NCBI GenBank assembly: GCA_023417165.1
Contig: JAEZGD010000089.1
Coordinates: 1 to 8,257 of the forward strand
Origin: Planctomycetota bacterium
GTDB lineage: Bacteria; Planctomycetota; Planctomycetia; Pirellulales; Pirellulaceae
Direction of reading: 5' to 3'
Length of the DNA: 8,257 bases
Below, piece after piece: positions 1 through 7,630 of this stretch. The notes under the pieces were generated by a model. It was not told where the DNA came from and made no database searches. It saw only the letters and a program-made list of their open reading frames with translations. The translations under genes were made by a program, and so were the position numbers. Numbering within the stretch: the stretch's first letter is position 1; every line of letters starts with the position of its first letter.

Positions 1-2144
1 GCCATATCCTTGATCGCCAGGATATGCGCGCCCATCTTCTCGAGCTCTTTCGCCAGCGTCACATAGTACTTCAGGTTGTACTTGGTGCGATTAGGATTGA
101 GGATGTCGCCGGTATAGCAGATCGCCGGCTCGCAGATCGCGCCAGTCTTCAGCACCTCTTCCATGGCGACACGCATGTTCGGCACCCAGTTGAGGGCATC
201 GAACACGCGGAAGACATCGATCCCCGCCTGGGCGGCTTCTTTGACAAACAACTCCACGACGTTGTCGGGATAGTTCGTGTAGCCGACCGCATTGGAAGCC
301 CGCAGCAGCATCTGGAACAGCAGGTTCGGGGCACGCTCGCGCATCTGCGACAAGCGATCCCAGGGGCATTCCTTCAGGAACCGCAGCGAGGTGTCGAACG
401 TCGCACCGCCCCACATTTCCAGCGAAAACAATTGGCTGGCATGCCGGGCGTAAACGTCGGTGATTTGTAGCAAATCGTGCGTGCGGAACCGCGTGGCCAA
501 CAACGATTGATGCGCGTCACGGAACGTGGTGTCGGTGAGCAGCAGCCCCTTTTGCTCTTTGATCCACTGGCTGAACTTCTCAGCACCTAGCTCTTTGAAC
601 TTGTCGCGCGCGCCTGGCGGCAGAGCCGAGCGCGGATCGATCGTGGGGATCGGAGCAGGAATGCGGCGCGCAGGCTTGGTTCCCTTTACGAGCGCGTTGC
701 CATTGATGATCGTCTCGCCGATGTAGGTCAGCACCTTGGTGGCGCGATCCTGACGCTGCGGCAGCACGAACAGTTCGGGCGTCTGATCGATGAAACGCGT
801 GGTGCAGCGTCCTTCGAGGAACGTCGGATGCATCACAAGTTCAATCAGGAACGGAATGTTCGTTTTGACGCCGCGGATACGGAACTCTTGCAGGCTGCGT
901 TCCATGCGGCGCACGGCATCAATGAAACGTCGCCCGCGCGCGGTGACTTTGACCAGCATTGAGTCATAGAACGGATTGACGACCGCGCCGCTGAAGGCGC
1001 TGCCGGCGTCCAAGCGAATGCCCATGCCCGCCGCCGAACGATAGTGCGACACGCGGCCATAGTCCGGCATGAAGTTCTTGCTGGGATCTTCCGTCGTCAC
1101 GCGGCATTGCACCGCAAATCCGTTGAGCTTGACGTCGTCTTGCGACGCCAGACCGATCTCGGGATCGCTAAGCTTCGTTCCTTGCGCCACCAGGATTTGC
1201 GACTTCACGATGTCGATGCCAGTGACTTCCTCGGTGACGGTGTGTTCGACCTGAATGCGCGGGTTGACTTCGATGAAGTAAAACTGGTTGGTGTCACGAT
1301 CGACGAGAAACTCGACCGTGCCTGCGCATTCGTACTGCACTTCGCGGCCAATGGCGAGCGCGGCGTTGCACAGGCCCTGACGCAGCGCGGGATCGATCAT
1401 TGGCGCGGGCGCGATTTCGACCACCTTTTGATGCCGACGCTGCACCGAGCAATCGCGCTCGAACAGGTGCATCAGGTTGCCGTGCTGGTCGCCCAGCAGT
1501 TGCACTTCAATATGCCGGGCGTGCTCGATGAACTTCTCGATGAAGATGTCGGGGCTGCCGAAAGCCGTCAGCGATTCGCGCTGGGCCGATTCGAAATTCG
1601 GCGCGAATTCCTCCGGCGTGCGCACGACGCGCATGCCGCGACCACCGCCGCCTTTCGCCGCCTTTAAGATAATCGGATAGCCGAGCTGCGCGGCCAACTT
1701 CTCGCCTTCGGCCACGCTAGTGATGGCGGCGCTGCTGCCCCCCAACACCGGGACGCCGATCTTTTCGGCGATGTTGCGGGCGAAGGTCTTGTCGCCGAGT
1801 TGTTCGAGGGCGGCGACCGTCGGACCAACGAACGTGATTCCGGCATCCTTGCACGCCTGGGCGAGCAGCGGATTTTCGGACATGAACCCATAGCCTGGGT
1901 GGATGCCGTCGACTCCCCGTTCCTTGGCAATGCCGACGATGTTATCGACATCTAAATACGCGCGGATCGGTTCGCCTGGCTTGCCGACTAGATAGGCTTC
2001 GTCGGCCTTGAAACGGTGTAGCGCGTACCGATCTTCGTGGGTATAGATGGCCACAGTGCGAATGCCCAATTCGTGGGCGCTGCGGAACACACGGATGGCG
2101 ATTTCGCTGCGATTGGCGACCAGCAGTTTAGTGATCTTCGGCAT
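1..2144 (-). CDS. pyc: Pyruvate carboxylase, N-terminal 714 residues (runs off the left edge)
   Basis: Biotin-dependent enzyme that makes oxaloacetate from pyruvate, bicarbonate and ATP in the cytoplasm, replenishing the TCA cycle and feeding gluconeogenesis. The start gives MPKITKLLVANRSEIAIRVF, the canonical beginning of a biotin carboxylase domain. Visible in order are the ATP-grasp glycine-rich loop KAAKGGGGRGMRVV (near residue 160), the catalytic segment RDCSVQRRHQKVVE (near 230), and EVNPRIQVEHTVTEEVTGID (near 290). The carboxyltransferase domain then opens with DTTFRDAHQSLLATR (near 536), which supplies the metal-binding Asp, and SLEMWGGATFD (near 573). The frame is still open at base 1, ending in KDMA. 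Full-length enzymes have about 1150 residues, so the rest of the carboxyltransferase, the central linker region and the biotinyl-lysine domain lie outside the window. A two-subunit form (PycA/PycB) is excluded because both domains are in one frame. There is no clear Shine-Dalgarno sequence before the ATG; the start rests on homology. The neighbouring glycosylation operon runs in the same direction but is probably functionally unrelated. Confidence 0.97.
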   Translation of the reverse strand, partial: MPKITKLLVANRSEIAIRVFRSAHELGIRTVAIYTHEDRYALHRFKADEAYLVGKPGEPIRAYLDVDNIVGIAKERGVDGIHPGYGFMSENPLLAQACKDAGITFVGPTVAALEQLGDKTFARNIAEKIGVPVLGGSSAAITSVAEGEKLAAQLGYPIILKAAKGGGGRGMRVVRTPEEFAPNFESAQRESLTAFGSPDIFIEKFIEHARHIEVQLLGDQHGNLMHLFERDCSVQRRHQKVVEIAPAPMIDPALRQGLCNAALAIGREVQYECAGTVEFLVDRDTNQFYFIEVNPRIQVEHTVTEEVTGIDIVKSQILVAQGTKLSDPEIGLASQDDVKLNGFAVQCRVTTEDPSKNFMPDYGRVSHYRSAAGMGIRLDAGSAFSGAVVNPFYDSMLVKVTARGRRFIDAVRRMERSLQEFRIRGVKTNIPFLIELVMHPTFLEGRCTTRFIDQTPELFVLPQRQDRATKVLTYIGETIINGNALVKGTKPARRIPAPIPTIDPRSALPPGARDKFKELGAEKFSQWIKEQKGLLLTDTTFRDAHQSLLATRFRTHDLLQITDVYARHASQLFSLEMWGGATFDTSLRFLKECPWDRLSQMRERAPNLLFQMLLRASNAVGYTNYPDNVVELFVKEAAQAGIDVFRVFDALNWVPNMRVAMEEVLKTGAICEPAICYTGDILNPNRTKYNLKYYVTLAKELEKMGAHILAIKDM

Positions 2145-2192
2145 GCAGGGGCTGTCGTACGATGAGAGGAAGGCGAGCGCAGAACGTTTGCA

Positions 2193-2217
2193 GCTAACAC
2201 CTTAGCAGTTTAACTGC
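2193..2217 (-). promoter_or_regulatory. Two abutting small palindromes between the methyltransferase gene and pyc
   Basis: GCAGTT-T-AACTGC (2205-2217) is a perfect 13-base palindrome around a central base. It shares two bases with GCTAA-CACC-TTAGC (2193-2206), a 5-bp stem with a 4-base loop. They lie about 30 bases past the methyltransferase stop and 50-73 bases before the pyc ATG. Neither is followed by a T tract in the transcription direction, so an intrinsic terminator is not supported. An operator for pyc, or RNA structure in its leader, is possible. The arms are short and could be chance; I see no convincing -35/-10 pair for pyc here. Confidence 0.25.
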
Positions 2218-2248
2218 GCGGCGAAAAGGCGAGCCCCAAAAGGGATGT

Positions 2249-2938
2249 TTAGGCGGGTTTTTTCGCCAACACCAGATATTGCGCGCCGACCGGAACCTTG
2301 CATGCGAGTGGTTCTGTAGGGCGTAACCACGCTAACAGGCGGGGGAAGATAAAGCAGAAATCGGTCGCCACAATGTGAAACCCCTGCGAGCGCAGCAGCC
2401 GCCGGGCTTGCCGGGGCCAAACCAGCACCGCATCGCGGTCAAAGGCGATCCGGCTCATGACCCACCGCGTGCCTGGATTCCACGGATTATTCTCCCAAAA
2501 GGCAAAGTAACCGCCGGGGCGCAAGCGCTCGAAGATCCACGCCGTTTCCCTCGCTCGGACTTCGGGAGGAATGTGGTGGAACACCCCATTACAGTAAGCC
2601 AGATCAAATTCTTCGGTTGGCAAAGAATCGTCGCGATGACGGAAGCAAACCTCCGTCGTAGCGTGCAATTGTTCTGCGATGGCGAGGCTCGAAGTGGATA
2701 TGTCGACCCCCACAACCGAACGAGCACCGAATTGATGAAGCAATAAAGTGGAAGTGTCGCCCTTTCCGCAGCCAAAGTCGAGGATTGTCTCGGGCGGGCG
2801 TCCATGCTTGCGAAGCTGCCCCCAAAGCCAGGCGACCCTGCTGCGGGCGAAGAAATGCATGCTCTCGCCCGAGATTGCCAGTCCTTCATCTAACCGCGAT
2901 TCGTAGCTATGCACGAAATGGTCAAACTCGGTGAGCAT
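2249..2938 (-). CDS. Class I SAM-dependent methyltransferase
   Basis: A 229-residue soluble protein with the Rossmann-fold signature of class I methyltransferases (Methyltransf_11/12 type). Motif I is LDFGCGKGD (residues 53-61, SAM binding). The acidic residue of motif II is in GVDIS (77-81). FDLAYCNGVFHHI (111-123) corresponds to motif IV, and LRPGGYFAFWE (139-149) to the following strand and helix. A family-like ENNPWNPGTRWV segment (149-160) and FDRDAV (166-171) follow and probably form the substrate side. No signal peptide or membrane segment is seen, so it should act in the cytoplasm. The start is well supported by an AGGAG six bases upstream. It is the last gene of a four-gene cluster, 18 bases after the second GT-C-like gene, so it is probably translated from the same mRNA. 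By context it may methylate a sugar nucleotide, a carrier-linked sugar or a lipid (inference); the acceptor cannot be determined from the sequence. Confidence 0.88.
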   Translation of the reverse strand: MLTEFDHFVHSYESRLDEGLAISGESMHFFARSRVAWLWGQLRKHGRPPETILDFGCGKGDTSTLLLHQFGARSVVGVDISTSSLAIAEQLHATTEVCFRHRDDSLPTEEFDLAYCNGVFHHIPPEVRARETAWIFERLRPGGYFAFWENNPWNPGTRWVMSRIAFDRDAVLVWPRQARRLLRSQGFHIVATDFCFIFPRLLAWLRPTEPLACKVPVGAQYLVLAKKPA

Positions 2939-2944
2939 GCCCGA

Positions 2945-2949
2945 CTCCT
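2945..2949 (-). promoter_or_regulatory. Shine-Dalgarno sequence of the methyltransferase gene
   Basis: AGGAG on the minus strand, six bases before the ATG ending at 2938, within the 18-base gap to the stop codon of the upstream GT-C-like gene. It fixes the start of the methyltransferase and is the best ribosome binding site in the window. Confidence 0.75.
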
Positions 2950-2956
2950 ATGGCTG

Positions 2957-4585
2957 CTATTCAGTGAGCTTTACCAGGCTGGGAGAGGATTCATCGGCTT
3001 GCAACGTCCAAAGATGCCGATCGCCAAAGTAGCTGATTAATTCGCGATCTTGGCCATCGCCCAAACTACGCGCAAAGACTATTGGGGATTGATCGATATT
3101 GGCAGCGTTATAAACCCATTCTTCCGTGTTGTTGTGATCCGGGCTGTAATGCACGATTACGAGATGCTTGCCTGGCTGTTTGTGTAAATCCGCAATGATG
3201 GCCTCGCGTTTTTCTGACCACGTCGGCGGTGGTGAGCGCCAATCGGGGATCAAGCAGGCGATCGCCAGCACGCAGTAAGAACTAGCGATAAGTAGCACGG
3301 CTCCTTTTCCGATCTCCTTACCGAAGAGGCTCAAATGCCACATGCGGCGGAGACCATTGCCAAGGAATAGCGCCAAGAGAGGTGCTGCCGGCGCGGCATA
3401 GTGCGGTTGAAACCAACAAGTTTGCAAGCCAATGCCCAGTACCAATAAGGTCGCAATGGTGGCGAGTGGAATCTTGCGACTGCGACAGCAAGCTCCCAAG
3501 AGTACCACGGGCGCAAGAAGCCAGCCAAAGTACCATCTGCTAAACCACCGCAGACGAAAGCTGTTCGTCGCTTGCCAACCGGGCCATGTTTGCATGGCTC
3601 GCCAATCGTGCGCTTCGTCATGGTAAAACCGTGCCACGTGAGAATCGACATAGCTGTGCGGAGCCTGCATAGACTGCCAAAAGAACAATTGAACCTGCGT
3701 CTTCTGCGCCACGTGTTCGCGATAGGGATGTCGAAGCGGATCGCCTGTAACGCGGAAGTTGTAATAGGCCATCGCGGTGAACCCCGGCACCAAAACAAGC
3801 AGCGCCGGTCCGATTAAACGTGTGAGTAGCGCTGCCATGGGCGCTTGCCGCAGAATCAGGTATCGCCAGCCAAGGACGGCGACGATAGGGATTGAGACGA
3901 CCAGGCCCTCCAATGGGCGACTATGGGCCAGCACCATCAACCCGCCGCAGAAAATCGCAACGGTTTTGCCGTCGATGCGATCCAGCAATCTTCGCCCGGC
4001 GCCATAGACCAGTGCTCCACCAAGCGCCGAGGTGCTACCGCCCCAGTACGAGTAGCACCACTGATGGACGCCGAACATGGTCAACATCCGCAGCGCAAAT
4101 AGCGCGGCTCCGGCGAACGCCCAACGAGGCGGCAACCAAGCGTACAACATCCAACAGATGGCAGCAAATGCGAGCGAGCAGCTAATCCAGACGCCCACGA
4201 TGGGATGCCATAGGATTTGTCCAGCAGCCAAAAAGATTGCATGCGCCGGTGGATACTTGCCGGCATAGGTTGGATGCTGCAGTACGTGAAATGTTTCCAA
4301 AGAATCTGCGTGTGGATGGGATGGGTTCGCCAGCCGGCCATGCGCGAACGTATCTGCCTGCAGGAGAAAGGCAAATTCGTCATGAACGTACGGCACTGGC
4401 AGTCCACGAACGAGCGTGAGCGCGATGCCGCCCAGCAGTCCAAGCAGGCTCACCCAGAGCACAGCCGTCTGGACGCCCACAATTGGGACGCGGATTCGCG
4501 GCGCGGCGGCAGTAAAACAGCAGCCCACAATCGCTAACGCGATCCAAAAATCTGCGTAATGCCAGGCTTGCTGGAGCATGAGCAT
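2957..4585 (-). CDS. GT-C-like integral membrane glycosyltransferase, second of two tandem paralogues
   Basis: A 542-residue polytopic membrane protein with about ten hydrophobic segments spread from residue 12 to about 448, then a hydrophilic tail of roughly 95 residues. After the second hydrophobic segment comes VHDEFAFLLQADTF (67-80). The Asp-Glu pair D69/E70 sits where GT-C enzymes (GT39/PMT, ArnT) carry their acidic motif in the first outer loop. It is followed by GRLANPSHP and GKYPPA (109-114), comparable to the substrate-loop motifs of those enzymes. Such enzymes transfer sugars from polyprenyl-phosphate donors on the outer membrane face; this role is inferred from topology and motif, not from a recognised named family. 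Other blocks shared with its neighbour are AWLPPRWA, YWGG, HSRPLEGL, RVTGDPLRHPYREH and GLQTCWFQPHY. The start is six bases after the upstream stop with no good Shine-Dalgarno; a second in-frame ATG is at codon 3 (4579), so translational coupling is likely. Confidence 0.8.
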   Translation of the reverse strand: MLMLQQAWHYADFWIALAIVGCCFTAAAPRIRVPIVGVQTAVLWVSLLGLLGGIALTLVRGLPVPYVHDEFAFLLQADTFAHGRLANPSHPHADSLETFHVLQHPTYAGKYPPAHAIFLAAGQILWHPIVGVWISCSLAFAAICWMLYAWLPPRWAFAGAALFALRMLTMFGVHQWCYSYWGGSTSALGGALVYGAGRRLLDRIDGKTVAIFCGGLMVLAHSRPLEGLVVSIPIVAVLGWRYLILRQAPMAALLTRLIGPALLVLVPGFTAMAYYNFRVTGDPLRHPYREHVAQKTQVQLFFWQSMQAPHSYVDSHVARFYHDEAHDWRAMQTWPGWQATNSFRLRWFSRWYFGWLLAPVVLLGACCRSRKIPLATIATLLVLGIGLQTCWFQPHYAAPAAPLLALFLGNGLRRMWHLSLFGKEIGKGAVLLIASSYCVLAIACLIPDWRSPPPTWSEKREAIIADLHKQPGKHLVIVHYSPDHNNTEEWVYNAANIDQSPIVFARSLGDGQDRELISYFGDRHLWTLQADESSPSLVKLTE

Positions 4586-4591
4586 GCACCG

Positions 4592-6250
4592 CTAGGAAGA
4601 GAAGAAAGCGGAAGTGTCCAGCGGTTCGAGTTTCGCGGGCGACTCATCGGCCTCAAGCACCCAGAATTTGCGATCCGGGTAATATTGCAGTAGCTGCCGA
4701 AGTTTTTCCGGCTCTTTCTCACGCGCCCAAATGATTGGTGCTTCATTGATATCTGCTTGATTCGCAACCCATTCGCAATGAGGGCTGTGGTCTGCAGAGT
4801 ATCGAACGATGACCACATGCTCACCGCCTGCGGTCGTCAATTGGCTGACAACCTGCGCGCGGCGATGATTCCAATCCGAGCGATTCTTGTACGGAACAAG
4901 GGTAACGCAAGCCAGAAGAGCATACGCAAGCAAAGTGAGCATGACATATGTGCGTCCAACTTCGCGTTCCGCAATGCGCCAGTGCCAAACGCGACGCATA
5001 CCCGTCATGACTAAGTAGGGCACCAAGCAAATGGCCGGCGCGAGATAATGGGGCAGAAACCAACACGTCTGTAACCCAATGCCCCATAATCCCAAGAACG
5101 TGAAGGCGGCGAATCGCGGCCAGGCTTTTCCAGTGAGGCAGCCGACGATCCATAGCGGAAACAGAAGCCAGCCTAAAAAGTATTGCTGCGGCGCCATGAG
5201 ACGATGCGTGGTCAATTCTAGGGTGCTACGCCAATGTTGGGCGCGATTCCAATCGGTTGTTTCAAAGCCGCAATAGAATTCCTGCAGCAGCGGATCACTG
5301 TATGGTTTAGAGCTCGTCGCATCCGCTTGCCACAAAAAGAGTGGTACTTGTGTGTACTGATCGCTATGCTCGCGATACGGAAATCTGTGCCAGTCCCCAG
5401 TGACACGCTGGTTGTAATGTCCCATCCAGGCCAGGCAGAGAGTCATGATGGCCGCGACAGGCAGTATTAGTTGCGTCGTCGTTTGTGAAAACGAGCTAAC
5501 CCGGCAACTCAGATAGCGCCAAGCCAATGTTCCGAGCATGACCATACTGACGAGCAGCCCTTCCCAGGGACGGCTATTGGCGAGCAGCGTTAGTCCTGTC
5601 GCAAGCGCCAGCGAGTGTGTCCATTGAGGTCGCTCCCACAAACGCCGTCCCGCTCCAAACAGTAGCGCGCCTCCTAGCGCCGCCACCGCGCCGCCCCAAT
5701 AGCCATAGGCCCATTGCTGTATTCCAGAGGCGGCCAATAGTCGTACCGTCATCAAGAGCGCGCCGAGCAATGCCCAGCGCGGCGGCAGCCAGGCTTGCAG
5801 CATCCAGCACAGTGCGCCGCAGAATAGCGCGAAGCTAATCCAAACGCCCACCACCGGATGCCCGAGTATTTGCCCTAACGCCAATAACAACCCTTGCGCC
5901 GGCGGATACTTGCCGGTATAGGTCGGCTTTTGCAGGACATGAAAGGTATCGAAGAATTCGGCCAGCGGATGAGGCGGATTGGTCAGGCGGCCATGGATGA
6001 AGGTATCGCCTTGCAGCAGATAGGCAAACTCGTCGTGAATCGCAGGCACAGGCGCGCCGCGCCCCAGCGTGAGCAGAACCGCGCCCACGAACGCTATGCC
6101 GCTGACTATCCCCACCGCTAGCCAGCGCCGGCGCGCCAGGCGACCGAACCAACGGTGCTGGGTGCGCTCAGTTGCGCCGCTGGTTAATGCGACAATCAGA
6201 ATCGCCAGCAAGATTCCCGGCTCAACATAGTGCCAGACGTTGTGAAGCAT
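4592..6250 (-). CDS. GT-C-like integral membrane glycosyltransferase, first of two tandem paralogues
   Basis: A 552-residue polytopic membrane protein, colinear with the next gene. The first hydrophobic segments lie at about 10-28 and 43-62. The first outer loop then holds IHDEFAYLLQGDTF (71-84) with the GT-C-type acidic pair D73/E74, GRLTNPPHP (88-95) and GKYPPA (113-118). Further blocks are AWLPPRWA (153-160), YWGG (184-187), NSRPWEGL (225-232), RVTGDWHRFPYREH (282-295) and GLQTCWFLPHY (392-402). About ten hydrophobic segments end near 453, followed by a hydrophilic tail with VVIVRYSADH (479-488) and VLEADESPAKL (531-541). Over residues 60-204, which align without a gap to the second copy, I count about two thirds identity by hand. 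The probable role is transfer of a sugar from a polyprenyl-phosphate donor outside the cytoplasmic membrane, with the donor made by the enzyme encoded just upstream (inference). The ATG is preceded by AGAGG at six bases. An O-antigen-polymerase-like protein is the main alternative. Confidence 0.8.
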   Translation of the reverse strand: MLHNVWHYVEPGILLAILIVALTSGATERTQHRWFGRLARRRWLAVGIVSGIAFVGAVLLTLGRGAPVPAIHDEFAYLLQGDTFIHGRLTNPPHPLAEFFDTFHVLQKPTYTGKYPPAQGLLLALGQILGHPVVGVWISFALFCGALCWMLQAWLPPRWALLGALLMTVRLLAASGIQQWAYGYWGGAVAALGGALLFGAGRRLWERPQWTHSLALATGLTLLANSRPWEGLLVSMVMLGTLAWRYLSCRVSSFSQTTTQLILPVAAIMTLCLAWMGHYNQRVTGDWHRFPYREHSDQYTQVPLFLWQADATSSKPYSDPLLQEFYCGFETTDWNRAQHWRSTLELTTHRLMAPQQYFLGWLLFPLWIVGCLTGKAWPRFAAFTFLGLWGIGLQTCWFLPHYLAPAICLVPYLVMTGMRRVWHWRIAEREVGRTYVMLTLLAYALLACVTLVPYKNRSDWNHRRAQVVSQLTTAGGEHVVIVRYSADHSPHCEWVANQADINEAPIIWAREKEPEKLRQLLQYYPDRKFWVLEADESPAKLEPLDTSAFFSS

Positions 6251-6256
6251 GCGCTG

Positions 6257-6261
6257 CCTCT
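6257..6261 (-). promoter_or_regulatory. Shine-Dalgarno overlapping the stop codon of the preceding gene
   Basis: AGAGG on the minus strand, six bases before the ATG at 6250. Its first two bases belong to the TAG stop (6260-6262) of the family 2 glycosyltransferase gene. This arrangement supports translational coupling of the two genes and confirms the start of the first GT-C-like gene. Confidence 0.6.
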
Positions 6262-7477
6262 ACCGACGTGCGAGGCCTAAGACACCTAGGAAGAAGCTCG
6301 CTAGGATCGTTTGAAAGCCAATCGCACTCAGCGTCATGCCAGGAATCACCCAACGCATGGTCACCGCATAATCCAGCTTGCCGAAATCGGCTTGCCACCA
6401 TTGCCAGATCGCTCCGACGAGCAGCCCAAAGCCGATCAGCCAACCAGCCGCTCCCAGTAAGACGCCGCGCTCCAGGTAAGCCACGCTTAAGAACCGCGTG
6501 AATCGCGGGTCGGCTGGCAGCAATCCTTCGCTGATGGCGAATCGCTTGGTAAAGATAGAAAACAGCATCGCCTCATAGCCCATCAGCATCGCCAGGCTGG
6601 CAAACAGCAACGTGTGCGCATCGAAGGTCACTCCAGCCAAGCTTAGGCCCGGCATAGCGATGGCATAGCCAATCAAGCCGATCAACACCAGTAACAGGCC
6701 GGGCACCAAAAACAGCCAGCGCGGACTGTACATCAAGAAAAATCGTAGCGTGCGCCAGCCATCGCGCCAGGTGCGCAAGTGAGGCGGATGTGTCGTGCGG
6801 CCATCGGGATGCAATGTGATGGGTACTTCGGCAATGGTCTCGCGATACAGGCTCGCCTTGATAACCATTTCGGTGGCGAACTCCATGCCGGTGCAGCGCA
6901 AGTCGAGTCGCTCGTACAAGTCCTTCGTGAAACCGCGCAGGCCGCAATAAATGTCGTGGATCGGCGCGTGAAACATGCGCTGCGCCATCGCCGAAAATAA
7001 CGGATTGCCCAGCCAGCGATGGAGCGGTGGCATCGCACCTGGTAGCACTTGCCCGCCGCCGGATGGCAATCGACAACCTTGCACCAATTCATAGCCTTCC
7101 CGCAGGCGATTCACAAACTTGGGAACTTCGCGAAAATCGTAACTGTCGTCGGCATCGCCCATGATGACGTATCGCCCGCGCGCTGCGGCGATACCGCCCA
7201 TCAATGCATTGCCATAACCGCGAGCTTCGACCGGCACCACGCGCGCCCCGCACCGCAGGGCAATCTCTTGCGAGCCATCGGTGCTGCCGTTATCGGCGAC
7301 GATGATCTCGCCGCGGAGATGCCCCGCACGCAATCCTTCTTGCGCCTTACGAATGCAGATCTCCAGCGTATCTGCTTCGTTCAAGCAGGGCATTACGATC
7401 GAGACTTCAGGCGGTGCTTCGGTGACCGACGATAGCTCGTCGTCAGCGCGCAGCGCGGCATCATAGACTCCATCCAT
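6260..7477 (-). CDS. Family 2 glycosyltransferase, polyprenyl-phosphate sugar synthase type, with C-terminal membrane segments
   Basis: A 405-residue protein whose N-terminal half is a GT-A fold, family 2 glycosyltransferase of the dolichol-phosphate mannose/glucose synthase type. EVSIVMPCLNEADTL (24-38) is the nucleotide-binding start. IIVADNGSTDGS (58-69) and ARGYGNALMGGIAAARGRYV (85-104) are typical of the family. GDADDSYDF (107-115) carries the DxD-like metal and nucleotide-sugar site. HDIYCGLRGF (174-183) and a GMEFATEM block (197-204) are also typical. Four hydrophobic segments follow (about 252-274, 287-308, 337-360, 375-400), anchoring it in the cytoplasmic membrane. Expected reaction: transfer of a hexose from a nucleotide sugar to polyprenyl phosphate on the inner face; which sugar is unknown. 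It is the first gene of the operon, nine bases before the first GT-C-like gene, the likely user of its product. The ATG is preceded by a weak GGGGGA six bases upstream. Confidence 0.92.
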   Translation of the reverse strand: MDGVYDAALRADDELSSVTEAPPEVSIVMPCLNEADTLEICIRKAQEGLRAGHLRGEIIVADNGSTDGSQEIALRCGARVVPVEARGYGNALMGGIAAARGRYVIMGDADDSYDFREVPKFVNRLREGYELVQGCRLPSGGGQVLPGAMPPLHRWLGNPLFSAMAQRMFHAPIHDIYCGLRGFTKDLYERLDLRCTGMEFATEMVIKASLYRETIAEVPITLHPDGRTTHPPHLRTWRDGWRTLRFFLMYSPRWLFLVPGLLLVLIGLIGYAIAMPGLSLAGVTFDAHTLLFASLAMLMGYEAMLFSIFTKRFAISEGLLPADPRFTRFLSVAYLERGVLLGAAGWLIGFGLLVGAIWQWWQADFGKLDYAVTMRWVIPGMTLSAIGFQTILASFFLGVLGLARR

Positions 7478-7578
7478 ACCTGTTCCCCCGTGGTATGACG
7501 ATTAAGCACGGGGTCACTCTGCCCGAATCCGCGGCCCTCCGCAACAAGTTCAGGCGAGATTAGGAAAAAGACTTAGAG

Positions 7579-7599
7579 GGCACGCACACCAGAGGTGCC
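7579..7599 (-). other. Small inverted repeat in the leader of the operon
   Basis: GGCAC (7579-7583) is complementary to GTGCC (7595-7599), and inside it CACC (7587-7590) can pair with GGTG (7594-7597) across AGA; the two pairings compete. If the promoter above is real, this lies in the untranslated leader. No riboswitch class is recognised. Confidence 0.2.
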
Positions 7600-7630
7600 G
7601 CAGCTTTCCTACGTTAGCAGCCTGCCAAAG

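Noticed and set aside
24..1680. Long open frames on the plus strand (24-470, 1044-1667 and others)
   Set aside because: They lie antisense to pyruvate carboxylase, which is unmistakable on the minus strand; their translations show no domain and are explained by GC-rich codon shadowing.
2375..2746. Plus-strand open frame of 123 codons opposite the methyltransferase
   Set aside because: Antisense shadow; the minus strand has clear SAM-binding motifs and a good Shine-Dalgarno.
3331..3798. Minus-strand frame of 155 codons inside the second GT-C-like gene
   Set aside because: Out-of-phase shadow of a gene supported by its paralogue over the whole length.
7049..7435. Plus-strand frame of 128 codons opposite the family 2 glycosyltransferase
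   Set aside because: Antisense shadow of the conserved catalytic half of the enzyme.
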